The position numbers and the translations under genes are program-made. A stretch of 64,000 nucleotides of DNA from assembly GCF_963678635.1 (NCBI RefSeq), contig NC_087067.1:16259018-16323017 (forward strand), given 5' to 3'. Below the pieces are notes generated by a model that saw nothing but the letters and a program-made list of their open reading frames with translations, made no database searches and was not told where the DNA came from. This DNA is from Symsagittifera roscoffensis (Eukaryota; Xenacoelomorpha; Acoela; Convolutidae). This document shows positions 34,263-47,600 of the stretch, piece by piece (positions within the stretch are counted from its first letter, which is position 1; each line of letters starts with the position of its first letter).

Positions 34263-35525
34263 AAAAAAAAGATAATTTACCTGATTATTTTTTGTAAAGT
34301 TCTGGTGGTTTGAAAACTGCCGAATTGTCCATGTTCTGGACTAAATTATGCGCTCTTTGAAGAAATTATTAATATTGCTGAGAGCGTAACGCGAATTATT
34401 TACGCGTGGCGAATTATCCCGCACAACAATATTGTTCTAAATTGAATTGAGGCTAGCTAATTGGTCGTATTAATTTCGTAGGACTCGAAAATTTTACAGT
34501 TTGATTTTGTCCAAAATTCATAGGTTTTCAATATTTTCTTTTCCCAATAACTATTTGATATGAATTAAGGGACAGTCGGAACATTCAGGGCTTTGCTCTG
34601 ATATACGAGCAGTCTTGTTCAGGATTTACCTTTTTAAAAGTTACTGGTAAGGATTGGTCACCCGAAAAAATGATTAAAGCTGTTTCTAATTCATACTTCG
34701 GAATCGTTTCTTACCTTGAACGAAGCCAACTCCTTCTGTAATTCTTTCTTTAATTTATTCGTCGTTTAATCAATACGAACTTCAATTTTTGAAAGTATTA
34801 GTTTTACAACTCGTTTCACTAACATGTCTTCAGGCTGCCAGAAAATTCACAGCAGCAAGATGCGTCGATTGATCTTTTGTCGTATAATTGGCAAAATCAG
34901 CGTCATTCTAAACCACATTTGAAGTCACCGAACTCAGTGAGAGTCGTAATTACAGGTGTTCCATTCTTTTGACTACAGTCTATTACTAAGCTTGGCAGCC
35001 AAGAATACTCTTCAAAAATCAATATTTGCTCTCGTTCTGCAAAAAAACATAAACGCTAATAAATATGATAAAATACTGTCAATTAATTTTTTCGTTTCCT
35101 CGTTATCTTACTTTTCTAAAAGAAGTGTATTTTTATTTAAATTCAAACAAGCTCAAATTTATGAATTTTTTAAAACCACATCTTTCATTTTCTATTTGCC
35201 CGAATACTTCAGGATAGTGTATAAAATTTGCATGTACTATAAAAAGACTTTCGAATCTACAAAAATTATAGAAACTTCAAGACTATAAAGACAGAAGCGA
35301 GTTTAATTTGCGATGATTGCGTCCCATGATTTAAGGCCGCAGATATAACTTTTCCGTGATATCGAAAGCAGAACTTAGGAGTCGAATAGAATTAGAAATT
35401 TTGAACACGATTGGAGACACTTAAATAATAAACACTTGTTGGTATTTTTAATAATCATAGACAATATGAGTTGTTACATCATAGGGTGCAATTTTTCTGA
35501 CGTCATAACTGCTTATGTAATGTCA
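34263..35525. other. 3' flank of the tetraspanin gene
   Basis: This contains an inverted R2 head (near 34573-34620: AGTCGGAACATTCAGGGC, GATATACGAGCAGTCTTG). On the minus strand, AATAAA at about 35133 could be the tetraspanin poly(A) signal, about 390 bases past the stop. The 110-codon plus-strand frame at 34956-35288 shows no family resemblance and is not called. Confidence 0.4.
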
Positions 35526-35636
35526 TCAGGTGCGAAAGTAGTATCCTCTCTTCTCCATGTCTTCTCTCTGCTTCCAATATTCGATCTCATCCTCCACTTG
35601 GCCCATGAAGGTCACTGCCAGGAACATGCTCATCAG
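35526..35636 (-). CDS. Tetraspanin exon 7 (end of helix 4, C-terminal tail)
   Basis: After the acceptor TTTGTTGCCAG the frame reads LMSMFLAVTFMGQ (rest of helix 4), then a charged tail VEDEIEYWKQREDM, EKRGYYFRT and TGA (35526-35528). The phase matches exon 6, and the helix continues naturally from FFLPQ. The plus-strand frame covering this exon (35436-35705) is its shadow. Confidence 0.85.
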   Translation of the reverse strand: MMSMFLAVTFMGQVEDEIEYWKQREDMEKRGYYFRT

Positions 35637-38600
35637 CTGGCAACAAATCAACATCATCTTCATTGGTTAAACATAGCCAACAGACAGTTGGAAAAGAGTC
35701 AATGAACGCAAGTAAACCGAAAAAAAACTGTTGTTATTTGAAAAAAAAACTTTTGAATAACCTTGAAGCTCTTTGAATTTCACGAGCAGTTTACTAAATA
35801 ATTGTCATTTTTTGATAAAACTAACCCAATTTAAGAAAACTGGATTCTGAGAAAAAATATACATTCCGCTGGGAGAATAAAATCCATTCGAAACTAGAAA
35901 AATCGATCACGCTTTTTCGAGCCATTTCAGCTTTAATAATTGGAAAGTGCACTTTTCCCAACTTCTAGCAAATGAACTTGATTTGAACTCAATAAGTGCA
36001 CTTTTCTTGAAAAAAAATCATCACGACCTATACAAGAGTCGTTCATTGACTCTTAAACAGCTATAACATGTGAGTGGTTGTTTTTTTTTAGTCAAGAAGC
36101 CCGGAGTCCTAACTCGGAGGTTACTTATTTAAGGTTGAACTAGACCTCAGTTAACCACGATGAGTCCATTAAGCTATGGCTATCCACAAGCGCTCACCTT
36201 GCAACTTCCAGTGCAAGTGCGATTTGAACCCGCAACGATATGATTGCTGGTCACCATCACTATTGGATACAGCTCAACGTTGTGAACTGACTAAGTTTCC
36301 ATTGATCCGTGCTTCCGGGAGAGGAAACCGTACCAAGCCGAGAAAAATAACCAAAACATTGCATGTAACTCTTAACCAGGGCAAAACAGCGGTTCTCTGT
36401 AAAGAACTGAACAGCTCGTATATTGGTCTTTCCCTCGTGGATAACTTGCCTTACCTTAAGCTATCAACTTAAGGTTTTTATCGCAAAACAGCACAATAAA
36501 AGAAACACACTACTGACGATAATATTTCTTTGAGTTTGGACTTCTGACAACCCATGATCGATACATTTTCATCCCATTTTAAAATATTAAACATTGAATA
36601 TTTGACCGATGTTTTTGATTTTTTTTCATTTTCTCAAATACTTACCTACCAAAACTGAGGTTTTAGTTTCAATGAATAGAACGGAACTGAAAAGCTCCCC
36701 ATCATAAGCGGCTACGCCTGAACTTTTTTCTCATGAATTTATGCCCGAGAATAGTCAATTTTTAAACTTTTTGACCGTTTCAACTTTTCTCGAAAACTAC
36801 CCTCTCAAGCCTGAGGTTGTGGTTCAATGTAGATAATGGGTATTGGGAAGCTCCCCTGTATTAGCGGCCACTCATAGTGAGATGGGGAAATTTCAATTGA
36901 AAGAAGCGGCTGTGCGATTATCCTGCAAAAGCGGCTGCTCCTGATTTTTTTGTAAGAGAAAGGTTGTTTTTAATTTTGAAAATTTTCACTCTGCTCACTA
37001 ATTTTAGTAGAGAAACAACTAGGTTTTGGGCAAAGTCAAGTTTTTGTAATTGCGCATCGAGAAAATTTTGGCTCATAAAGTTTTTTTTCGATATTTTTCT
37101 TTTGTTTCACTTATGCTTATTTTATTGTGTCATCACATCCAAGTTTGTAATTAAACTACAACAAAACTGGCCCTGAATGTTCCGACCGCCTTTTAAGGTC
37201 TATGGAGAAGTAATAACATGAAAAATTAAATGTAAAAAAATATATTTATATATTTTTTCAAAATTTGAGATTTTTGCGAAAATCATCCCCCAATACGCCT
37301 TATGAAAAAGTAATAAAGTTCGCTCCTAGTAAGAAATCAGTTATGGCAAATAAGCTTCCTTCAACCAATTTGGAACAATTTCTAAGACGGATTAACTCTC
37401 CGCTTACGTGTTAATAGCGCGAAGTATGTCGCGCGTTAAATGTCCCAAATTGGCCAAAATGGCAATCTTTAAACCCTCATAACTTTACGAAAAATAATCA
37501 CAGGTGAAATATCTTTTCAAATTTAAGCTCAGGACAACAATACCTTTTGAATGATATAAAAAAATTCCGTCAAAAATGGCTATTTAAAAATCGAAATTTG
37601 TGTGAAGAAAAAAAACCACCCCGAGCACAAATATTCCGTTACTTTCGTATCGAAAGTCGGAGCACAAACTAGCAGCCAATTTCAGCCAAAATAACCAAAT
37701 TTATTTGTCTATAAGGAATTATAATCGACTTATCGCCCCAGGGTAAAAATTAGTAGAAAGGGGATCCGCCAGGGATCCTTAATGGGGGGGGGGGGGGGGG
37801 GGGGGCTTGCCATGGGCCGTCTAAGATCCTTAAGGAACACATCAAAAATTTTTGGGGCCAAAAAATATACTGTTATATCAACGAAAAGTGCTCGGATCCT
37901 AATTCTGGGATCCAAAATTAATTTCGATCTTCCAACTATGAATTTACCGAACATAGCCGCAATATGCTGGTTCCCCGGCGGATTTTAATTTTATGTTCTT
38001 TAGATACTTTTATTCATGTTTTTCCTACTCTCAAATATCGTCTCAGCCACCACCTTCTTTCTCAAACAACCTTTTCAACCAACACCGAAGTGGTCCGTAA
38101 GGTAGTAACTTCTTTACTAAAGTCTGTTTCGATCCTGGGGATAACGTTGGTTGACTGAATATAAATATTCCGTTGAGTTTGTTTATTGAAACTTAAGGGG
38201 ATATTTATAGTCAAATGAAAAAAAAAACAGATTGGTATTTATTGAAGTCAAGTTAAGCGCGGTATACAATAGAAACCAAGATTAAAAGTAAAGTGAACAA
38301 ACGTATTAAATTTGAATATGAAAACTCTGTTGGTAATTAATCGTCGAGATCACTTTCATTTTGTATTCTGCGGGCTTTCTTTGTAGCAATTATTGGTGCA
38401 TTGTTAATTTCTTCACTGCTTTCTGACCCACTCTTATCGCTCTCCCCTTTCTCTTTGTTTTTTTCCTCCCGTGCTTCAAAAAAAATTTAAGCGTTTTGAG
38501 CATACCGTTTTTCTACATCACTTGAACTGCCGGCAATATAACAATTCAGCTCTTTTACTGTGCCGACGGTGTCGAACGCCTTGATCGGGTACAGAGTAAA

Positions 38601-41600
38601 CCGAACTGCAACACAACTGCATTACCATACTAACTGAATCAGGTTCCTCGCAATTTTGGTCCTCTTGCAAACTACCTTCCGAATTTTCTTCCTCAAAAAA
38701 TTTGTGTTACACTCATCTTCGGTAGTCAAAAAATGCCCGAAGGGTATTGTGCTAACAAGGTCGCTTAAAAGGAATCGTTTGGTATCCAACGAGGTTATAG
38801 CTGGATACTGATATAGCTCGAATGGATACTGATATTTTTCACTCTAAAAGTGCCGTGAACGAATAGACTACTTGAACCTGTCATGTAAGACTTTTTTGAG
38901 CCGTCCAAGTGATTCCTTTAGCTGACTTTTTTGAAAACCATCTAAAACAGGTTGATTAATTTACAAAACGACATGAGACTGCAATTGCCTAAGCACCAGA
39001 ACTTTATTGGCAAACTGATCTAATAAAATAATGTTGAAGACGAATAATTACTGAAACATCAGAACTCTTTCGGTAAATTGATCTTAACATAAAATAATTT
39101 ATGCTATGACCAAGTTTCAGGAAGAAAAACTCTGCTCAAAAAACTTGAACTAAATCATTTTATCCTGTTTTTCATGTCGAACAATTTAATAAGGGACGAT
39201 TGAAACTTACTTTTAATCAGAGTGAAAATAACTTCGGTTTCAAACCGACAAACTCCTCGATTATTTTCCCTGCCAAATCGTCTTTGAATTTTAGAACTGT
39301 TTTCTTGTTCTGGTCACTATACATTGGCGAGTCTTTGGGGTAGTTACTAAAGTCGAAGTGATTTCCCAAATCTTTCAAATTTTCGCATAAATCCTCGGAT
39401 TTTACCATATATATATATATGAAACTGTCAGAGTCTGAGTATATGAATTCCAGATTCAAGTTCGGTTTCATTTGCAGATAGTGGAATTCAAACATGAACT
39501 TCTTGGCAAGGTCGAACATTATTAACCTCACTTTTGTCGGCTATAATCCCAACGGACAGCTTGATTAGAAGGTTACAAAGGGCAAACTCTTCATCAACTA
39601 TTTGAAACTTTTATTCATTTTCTGAGCTTTTTATGGTTTCGCTTTGACTACATCAGTTAATCAAAAGCAGAGTTAAGAATGAGTTTATAGAAATTCTCAT
39701 CACATGCATCCTTTGCAGCAATTCTCAACTGGGTGTCAGGTAATGTAGATTATTTTAGAGAGTCAGGTAATGTAGCTTAGCTTATGACCTTTCGCGTGTA
39801 GTGACTGAGTCAACTTGGGTACTTTTGACAAACAGGTGATACCCATTTTTCCAAGCATTCAATTTGATCAGTACTCGCGTCTGCCAGTTCGCCTACTTTT
39901 TTGGAGGGCACTGGTGGATAATTCATCAATCCACAACCTATCAAATCTTCCACAAACTCGAGGTGGTCTCGCTCAGTGAGCAGTCGACTGTCTGCCCTAC
40001 ATACTTTCAAGAACACGTCACCGGCCAGATTGCATGCAGTGTAGTAGTGTGCGCAGTCGACCCCGTATGTAGTAAACCAACCGCACAATTCTTCAAAACC
40101 GAAGCTAGTAGGAGAACGTCTGTAGTAAGATACAGATCGTGGTAATCGCCTAACGAAAGCCAATGGAACTCACAATAAACCCTCTTGGCATGATTATACT
40201 CGTTTTCCCTGATGCTATCTTCCCCACCGGTGCGATTATTTTTCCATAATCTTCGGGCAGGCAACCGTGACTCGCTGAACTTGTCAAAGTTATTCAGCTA
40301 GCTACAGAGGTAGAATTCAATTTTTTGACCTGTTTCAAGAGTTCAATTTTTTGATGAACATCCCTTTTTCGATAAAAGTTTCACAAGGTTTGATAAGGAC
40401 GACGAAATAAATTTGTGTTGTTGCCCGGTGTAAACATAGTCTCTCCTTTTTTCGATATAGGTTTATTTCGAAAAAGTTTCCAGGCTGACTAGCTATTTTT
40501 TCATGCTATCGGGCCCTCGTTGTTGCTCGAACTTCACCATGTTTTTTTTCGAATTCAACAACAGCAAGGCCATAATCACATTTTTCATGTTTCTCAATAA
40601 TTGTTGTACTGGATTTTTCTGGGTCAGGCTCGGCACCATCAACAGGTACAATCAAGGACTCCAGGTGAAAGTAAATCACACGTGGCACAAACAAGGGTTC
40701 ACAAATGTTTTGAAAAAAATATGCCGAAATATGTCGATCATTTTTAGGACTGGGCATGGTGATTTCCATCCCATCTTGTTGACAACAAATATCTTGATGT
40801 CGTTGCACGGTATCCGAAAAGGAGCAAGTTTAACAGCAATTTAAGCAAATCTTATTTCTGTCCGAGGAGCTTTTTTTCAAATGAAATTCACCAACGTTGC
40901 AAGGTCATTGATGAGCACATAGTGTTAGGTAGATCTATCCGAGATACGTAGGTGAATCGCAAATGTACATGGCAATTGTCTAGAAATTCAAATTGGTATC
41001 AGTTCATCTGAAAAATATCTAAGCCGAAAAAAAGTTGATGTGCGCATAATTTAGCAACAAATTTTTAAATTGTTAGTGTTGAGATTTTTTTTGTTCAGAT
41101 TTTAATTTGATTATTAGGAAATCAAACTTATCGAAATACGTTGATTTGGACCTTGTCCATGTCGATGTCAAGAATGCTCATTGGCATCTCAAACTCTCCT
41201 TGGATCTTGTGACTAAATCCTTCTTGTTCTTCTTTGCTTTTTCATTTTGGTAAGCTCACTCCCTCAGCTGCTGTTCATGAACAGCGTCATCTCTTTCTTC
41301 TAAATTTTGCTGATCATTACTACTTTTTCTGGCAGCAGATGAATTAGCACCCTCATCTGTTTCTTTTTCGTCTTCTTGAAGTGTGTCAGTTTTTTTTTTT
41401 TTTTTTTCAGATCATTTGGTAGAGGTAGAAGCTTCCAGCGCGGTTTGGTGACAGTTTAGCAAAAATGATGGTTAATTTGAAAAAATTTTCAAACAACCAT
41501 CCACTACCGCGTGAAGCAAAGCACTTGGCTGTATTGAGAAAGTGCTCAATCAATTCGTTGTATTTTTGTTTTTCCAAGCCACCGCTGTCGACTCGCACCA

Positions 41601-44600
41601 TTTCAGTGTTCAATACAACTTGATTTTCTCAAGTTTCGTCTCCTCCTGTTCAGCAGTGACGTGTTTCATCTAGCACACTTCAACTGAGAATTGTACTTTG
41701 TCTGATCCAAGTTGAGTGTGATCAAATATTAGTTTATCTATGACTTCCTTCTTTCGCATCATGAAAGCTAGCAGGCCGGTCATCGTCACTGATTTGAAAC
41801 TTTTTTCAATCTTCCGTTGAAAGCGGCCTGGTTTGGTTTCAAGTGTGACTGATTTCTCGATTTTAGTTGCTGCACAGGTTCTTTGCCGCAGAAAAAAAAC
41901 ATACCAAGCTGTGAGCAAGCCGAAAATACCTGAGAGAAAACCCTTTTAGCCGGAAAAAAAAGAAGACTCAGAAACTAAAAAAAAGTTTTTATCACCCCAT
42001 ACGCTCAAAACACATAAGCATACAAAAACTTTTTTAAGCTCATCAAATGACAAATTATGAGGCCAATAAGCCGATTTAAAATAGGTCGAAACTTGTCAAC
42101 CCGGGTAAAAGAGAAGCAAAAAAATGAAACTTAAAAACACTTAAAAACGAATTAAAATTTGTTACGCTTCATCCCTTTCAATACACACACGGACAAAAAT
42201 ATTTTCACCCAAAAAAACGACAACATATGAGGCCAATAAGCCGATATAAAATAGGCCTTAAATTATTAAACCGGAAGAAAAAACGAAAACATACGGGAAA
42301 AACGGTAAGTTGCAAAAAAAAGACTTAAAAGCTGATAAAAGTTAGTGAAGTCTCATCCCCTTCATTACACACACATGTACACAATTGTTTTTTACTTATT
42401 AATGGACGCAATATAAGGCCCAACATAATATAGATGGAAACTTACTTAACGAGAAAAAAAGACAAATTTTTTTATGAAATAAAATTTTAAAAAAGTTGGT
42501 AAAATGACAATCAACCTAAAAAGCAAATTTCGAATAGGGCGGATATCAAAAATGCTAACACGCTCAAGAAATGTCTGTTGCAGTTTCCAACAGAGAGACG
42601 ACTACTGCAGTTCAGAGTGCACTGTGCTGAAAATGGAGATCTTGAAATTGGAGACCATCCCGTGGATAAAGTTGTTCACGGAAAAAAGCCTAGTACCCGA
42701 TTGCAATATCCTTGCTTATCGCAAGGGCAAAGAATTACTAGAGTTGAAGCGACCATTTTTTGATATGAGCTGACGAAACGAAACTGAAAAAGAGCACAAT
42801 AAAAGAAACACACTACTGACGATAATATTTCTTTGAGTTTGGACTTCTGACAACCCATGATCGATACATTTTCATCCCATTTTAAAATATTAAACATTGA
42901 ATATTTGACCGATGTTTTTGATTTTTTTTTCATTTTCTCAAATACTTACCTACCAAAACTGAGGTTTTACTTTCAATGAATAGAACGGAACTGAAAAGCT
43001 CCCCATCATAAGCGGCTACGCCTGAACTTTTTTCTCATGAATTTATGCCCGAGAATAGTCAATTTTTAAACTTTTTGACCGTTTCAACTTTTCTCGAAAA
43101 CTACCCTCTCAAGCCTGAGGTTGTGGTTCAATGTAGATAATGGGTATTGGGAAGCTCCCCTGTATTAGCGGCCACTCATAGTGAGATGGGGAAATTTCAA
43201 TTGAAAGAAGCGGCTGTGCGATTATCCTGCAAAAGCGGCTGCTCCTGATTTTTTTGTAAGAGAAAGGTTGTTTTTAATTTTGAAAATTTTCACTCTGCTC
43301 ACTAATTTTAGTAGAGAAACAACTAGGTTTTGGGCAAAGTCAAGTTTTTGTAATTGCGCATCGAGAAAATTTTGGCTCATAAAGTTTTTTTTCGATATTT
43401 TTCTTTTGTTTCACTTATGCTTATTTTATTGTGTCATCACATCCAAGTTTGTAATTAAACTACAACAAAACTGGCCCTGAATGTTCCGACCGCCTTTTAA
43501 GGTCTATGGAGAAGTAATAACATGAAAAATTAAATGTAAAAAAATATATTTATATATTTTTTCAAAATTTGAGATTTTTGCGAAAATCATCCCCCAATAC
43601 GCCTTATGAAAAAGTAATAAAGTTCGCTCCTAGTAAGAAATCAGTTATGGCAAATAAGCTTCCTTCAACCAATTTGGAACAATTTCTAAGACGGATTAAC
43701 TCTCCGCTTACGTGTTAATAGCGCGAAGTATGTCGCGCGTTAAATGTCCCAAATTGGCCAAAATGGCAATCTTTAAACCCTCATAACTTTACGAAAAATA
43801 ATCACAGGTGAAATATCTTTTCAAATTTAAGCTCAGGACAACAATACCTTTTGAATGATATAAAAAAATTCCGTCAAAAATGGCTATTTAAAAATCGAAA
43901 TTTGTGTGAAGAAAAAAAACCACCCCGAGCACAAATATTCCGTTACTTTCGTATCGAAAGTCGGAGCACAAACTAGCAGCCAATTTCAGCCAAAATAACC
44001 AAATTTATTTGTCTATAAGGAATTATAATCGACTTATCGCCCCAGGGTAAAAATTAGTAGAAAGGGGATCCGCCAGGGATCCTTAATGGGGGGGGGGGGC
44101 TTGCCATGGGCCGTCTAAGATCCTTAAGGAACACATCAAAAATTTTTGGGGCCAAAAAATATACTGTTATATCAACGAAAAGTGCTCGGATCCTAATTCT
44201 GGGATCCAAAATTAATTTCGATCTTCCAACTATGAATTTACCGAACATAGCCGCAATATGCTGGTTCCCCGGCGGATTTTAATTTTATGTTCTTTAGATA
44301 CTTTTATTCATGTTTTTCCTACTCTCAAATATCGTCTCAGCCACCACCTTCTTTCTCAAACAACCTTTTCAACCAACACCGAAGTGGTCCGTAAGGTAGT
44401 AACTTCTTTACTAAAGTCTGTTTCGATCCTGGGGATAACGTTGGTTGACTGAATATAAATATTCCGTTGAGTTTGTTTATTGAAACTTAAGGGGATATTT
44501 AGTCAAATGAAAAAAAAACAGATTGGTATTTATTGAAGTCAAGTTCAGCGCGGTATACAATAGAAACCAAGATTAAAAGTAAAGTGAACAAACGTATTAA

Positions 44601-47600
44601 ATTTGAATATGAAAACTCTGTTGGTAATTAATCGTCGAGATCACTTTCATTTTGTATTCTGCGGGCTTTCTTTGTAGCAATTATTGGTGCATTGTTAATT
44701 TCTTCACCGCTTTCTGACCCACTCTTATCGCTCTCCCCTTTCTCTTTGTTTTTTTCCTCCCGTGCTTCAAAAAAAATTTAAGCGTTTTGAGCATACCGTT
44801 TTTCTACATCACTTGAACTGCCGGCAATATAACAATTCAGCTCTTTTACTGTGCCGACGGTGTCGAACGCCTTGATCGGGTACAGAGTAAACCGAACTGC
44901 AACACAACTGCATTACCATACTAACTGAATCAGGTTCCTCGCAATTTTGGTCCTCTTGCAAACTACCTTCCGAATTTTCTTCCTCAAAAAATTTGTGTTA
45001 CACTCATCTTCGGTAGTCAAAAAATGCCCGAAGGGTATTGTGCTAACAAGGTCGCTTAAAAGGAATCGTTTGGTATCCAACGAGGTTATAGCTGGATACT
45101 GATATAGCTCGAATGGATACTGATATTTTTCACTCTAAAAGTGCCGTGAACGAATAGACTACTTGAACCTGTCATGTAAGACTTTTTTGAGCCGTCCAAG
45201 TGATTCCTTTAGCTGACTTTTTTGAAAACCATCTAAAACAGGTTGATTAATTTACAAAACGACAAGATATGAGACTGCAATTGCCTAAGCACCAGAACTT
45301 TATTGGCAAACTGATCTAATAAAATAATGTTGAAGACGAATAATTACTGAAACATCAGAACTCTTTCGGTAAATTGATCTTAACATAAAATAATTTATGC
45401 TATGACCAAGTTTCAGGAAGAAAAACTCTGCTCAAAAAACTTAAACTAAATCATTTTATCCTGTTTTTCATGTCGAACAATTTAATAAGGGACGATTGAA
45501 ACTTACTTTTAATCAGAGTGAAAATAACTTCTCCTCGATTATTTTCCCTGCCAAATCGTCTTTGAATTTTAGAACTGTTTTCTTGTTCTGGTCACTATAC
45601 ATTGGCGAGTCTTTGGGGTAGTTACTAAAGTCGAAGTGATTTCCCAAATCTTTCAAATTTTCGCATAAATCCTCGGATTTTACCATATATATATATATGA
45701 AACTGTCAGAGTCTGAGTATATGAATTCCAGATTCAAGTTCGGTTTCATTTGCAGATAGTGGAATTCAAACATGAACTTCTTGGCAAGGTCGAACATTAT
45801 TAACCTCACTTTTGTCGGCTATAATCCCAACGGACAGCTTGATTAGAAGGTTACAAAGGGCAAACTCTTCATCAACTATTTGAAACTTTTATTCATTTTC
45901 TGAGCTTTTTATGGTTTCGCTTTGACTACATCAGTTAATCAAAAGCAGAGTTAAGAATGAGTTTATAGAAATTCTCATCACATGCATCCTTTGCAGCAAT
46001 TCTCAACTGGGTGTCAGGTAATGTAGATTATTTTAGAGAGTCAGGTAATGTAGCTTAGCTTATGACCTTTCGCGTGTAGTGACTGAGTCAACTTGGGTAC
46101 TTTTGACAAACAGGTGATACCCATTTTTCCAAGCATTCAATTTGATCAGTACTCGCGTCTGCCAGTTCGCCTACTTTTTTGGAGGGCACTGGTGGATAAT
46201 TCATCAATCCACAACCTATCAAATCTTCCACAAACTCGAGGTGGTCTCGCTCAGTGAGCAGTCGACTGTCTGCCCTACATACTTTCAAGAACACGTCACC
46301 GGCCAGATTGCATGCAGTGTAGTAGTGTGCGCAGTCGACCCCGTATGTAGTAAACCAACCGCACAATTCTTCAAAACCGAAGCTAGTAGGAGAACGTCTG
46401 TAGTAAGATACAGATCGTGGTAATCGCCTAACGAAAGCCAATGGAACTCACAATAAACCCTCTTGGCATGATTATACTCGTTTTCCCTGATGCTATCTTC
46501 CCCACCGGTGCGATTATTTTTCCATAATCTTCGGGCAGGCAACCGTGACTCGCTGAACTTGTCAAAGTTATTCAGCTAGCTACAGAGGTAGAATTCAATT
46601 TTTTGACCTGTTTCAAGAGTTCAATTTTTTGATGAACATCCCTTTTTCGATAAAAGTTTCACAAGGTTTGATAAGGACGACGAAATAAATTTGTGTTGTT
46701 GCCCGGTGTAAACATAGTCTCTCCTTTTTTCGATATAGGTTTATTTCGAAAAAGTTTCCAGGCTGACTAGCTATTTTTTCATGCTATCGGGCCCTCGTTG
46801 TTGCTCGAACTTCACCATGTTTTTTTTCGAATTCAACAACAGCAAGGCCATAATCACATTTTTCATGTTTCTCAATAATTGTTGTACTGGATTTTTCTGG
46901 GTCAGGCTCGGCACCATCAACAGGTACAATCAAGGACTCCAGGTGAAAGTAAATCACACGTGGCACAAACAAGGGTTCACAAATGTTTTGAAAAAAATAT
47001 GCCGAAATATGTCGATCATTTTTAGGACTGGGCATGGTGATTTCCATCCCATCTTGTTGACAACAAATATCTTGATGTCGTTGCACGGTATCCGAAAAGG
47101 AGCAAGTTTAACAGCAATTTAAGCAAATCTTAATTCTGTCCGAGGAGCTTTTTTTCAAATGAAATTCACCAACGTTGCAAGGTCATTGATGAGCACATAG
47201 TGTTAGGTAGATCTATCCGAGATACGTAGGTGAATCGCAAATGTACATGGCAATTGTCTAGAAATTCAAATTGGTATCAGTTCATCTGAAAAATATCTAA
47301 GCCGAAAAAAAAGTTGATGTGCGCATAATTTAGCAACAAATTTTTAAATTGTTAGTGTTGAGATTTTTTTTGTTGAGATTTTAATTTGATTATTAGGAAA
47401 TCAAACTTATCGAAATACGTTGATTTGGACCTTGTCCATGTCGATGTCAAGAATGCTCATTGGCATCTCAAACTCTCCTTGGATCTTGTGACTAAATCCT
47501 TCTTGTTCTTCTTTGCTTTTTCATTTTGGTAAGCTCACTCCCTCAGCTGCTGTTCATGAACAGCGTCATCTCTTTCTTCTAAATTTTGCTGATCATTACT

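Larger units (their letters stand above)
36490..42792. repeat. Tandem duplication, copy A (6.3 kb)
   Basis: This runs from AGCACAATAAAAGAAACACA to GAAACTGAAAAAGAG, and the whole segment is repeated immediately as copy B (42793-49077). The breakpoints share only AGC, so the join is microhomology rather than a long repeat. It contains an R2 copy (37165-37670), a 22-base G run (37784-37805), a decayed type B DNA polymerase (39217-41918) and repeat family R4 (42030-42770). It lies wholly inside the last tetraspanin intron. Coordinates shift by 6303 at the left and about 6282 at the right because of small indels. Confidence 0.97.

Noticed and set aside
34956-35288. Plus-strand frame of 110 codons
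   Set aside because: Lys/Phe/Ile-rich as expected from AT-rich DNA, with no motif and no convincing splice context; it lies in the 3' flank of the tetraspanin.
40503-40844. Plus-strand frames of 93 and 113 codons at 39864-40145 and 40503-40844, and their duplicates near 46142 and 46781
   Set aside because: Antisense to the type B polymerase remnants. They appear twice only because the segment is duplicated.
42504-42773. 89-codon plus-strand frame, also at 48786-49055, suspected as a small gene
   Set aside because: Its apparent conservation reflects only the tandem duplication, and its sequence belongs to dispersed repeat R4 with related copies that have no open frame.
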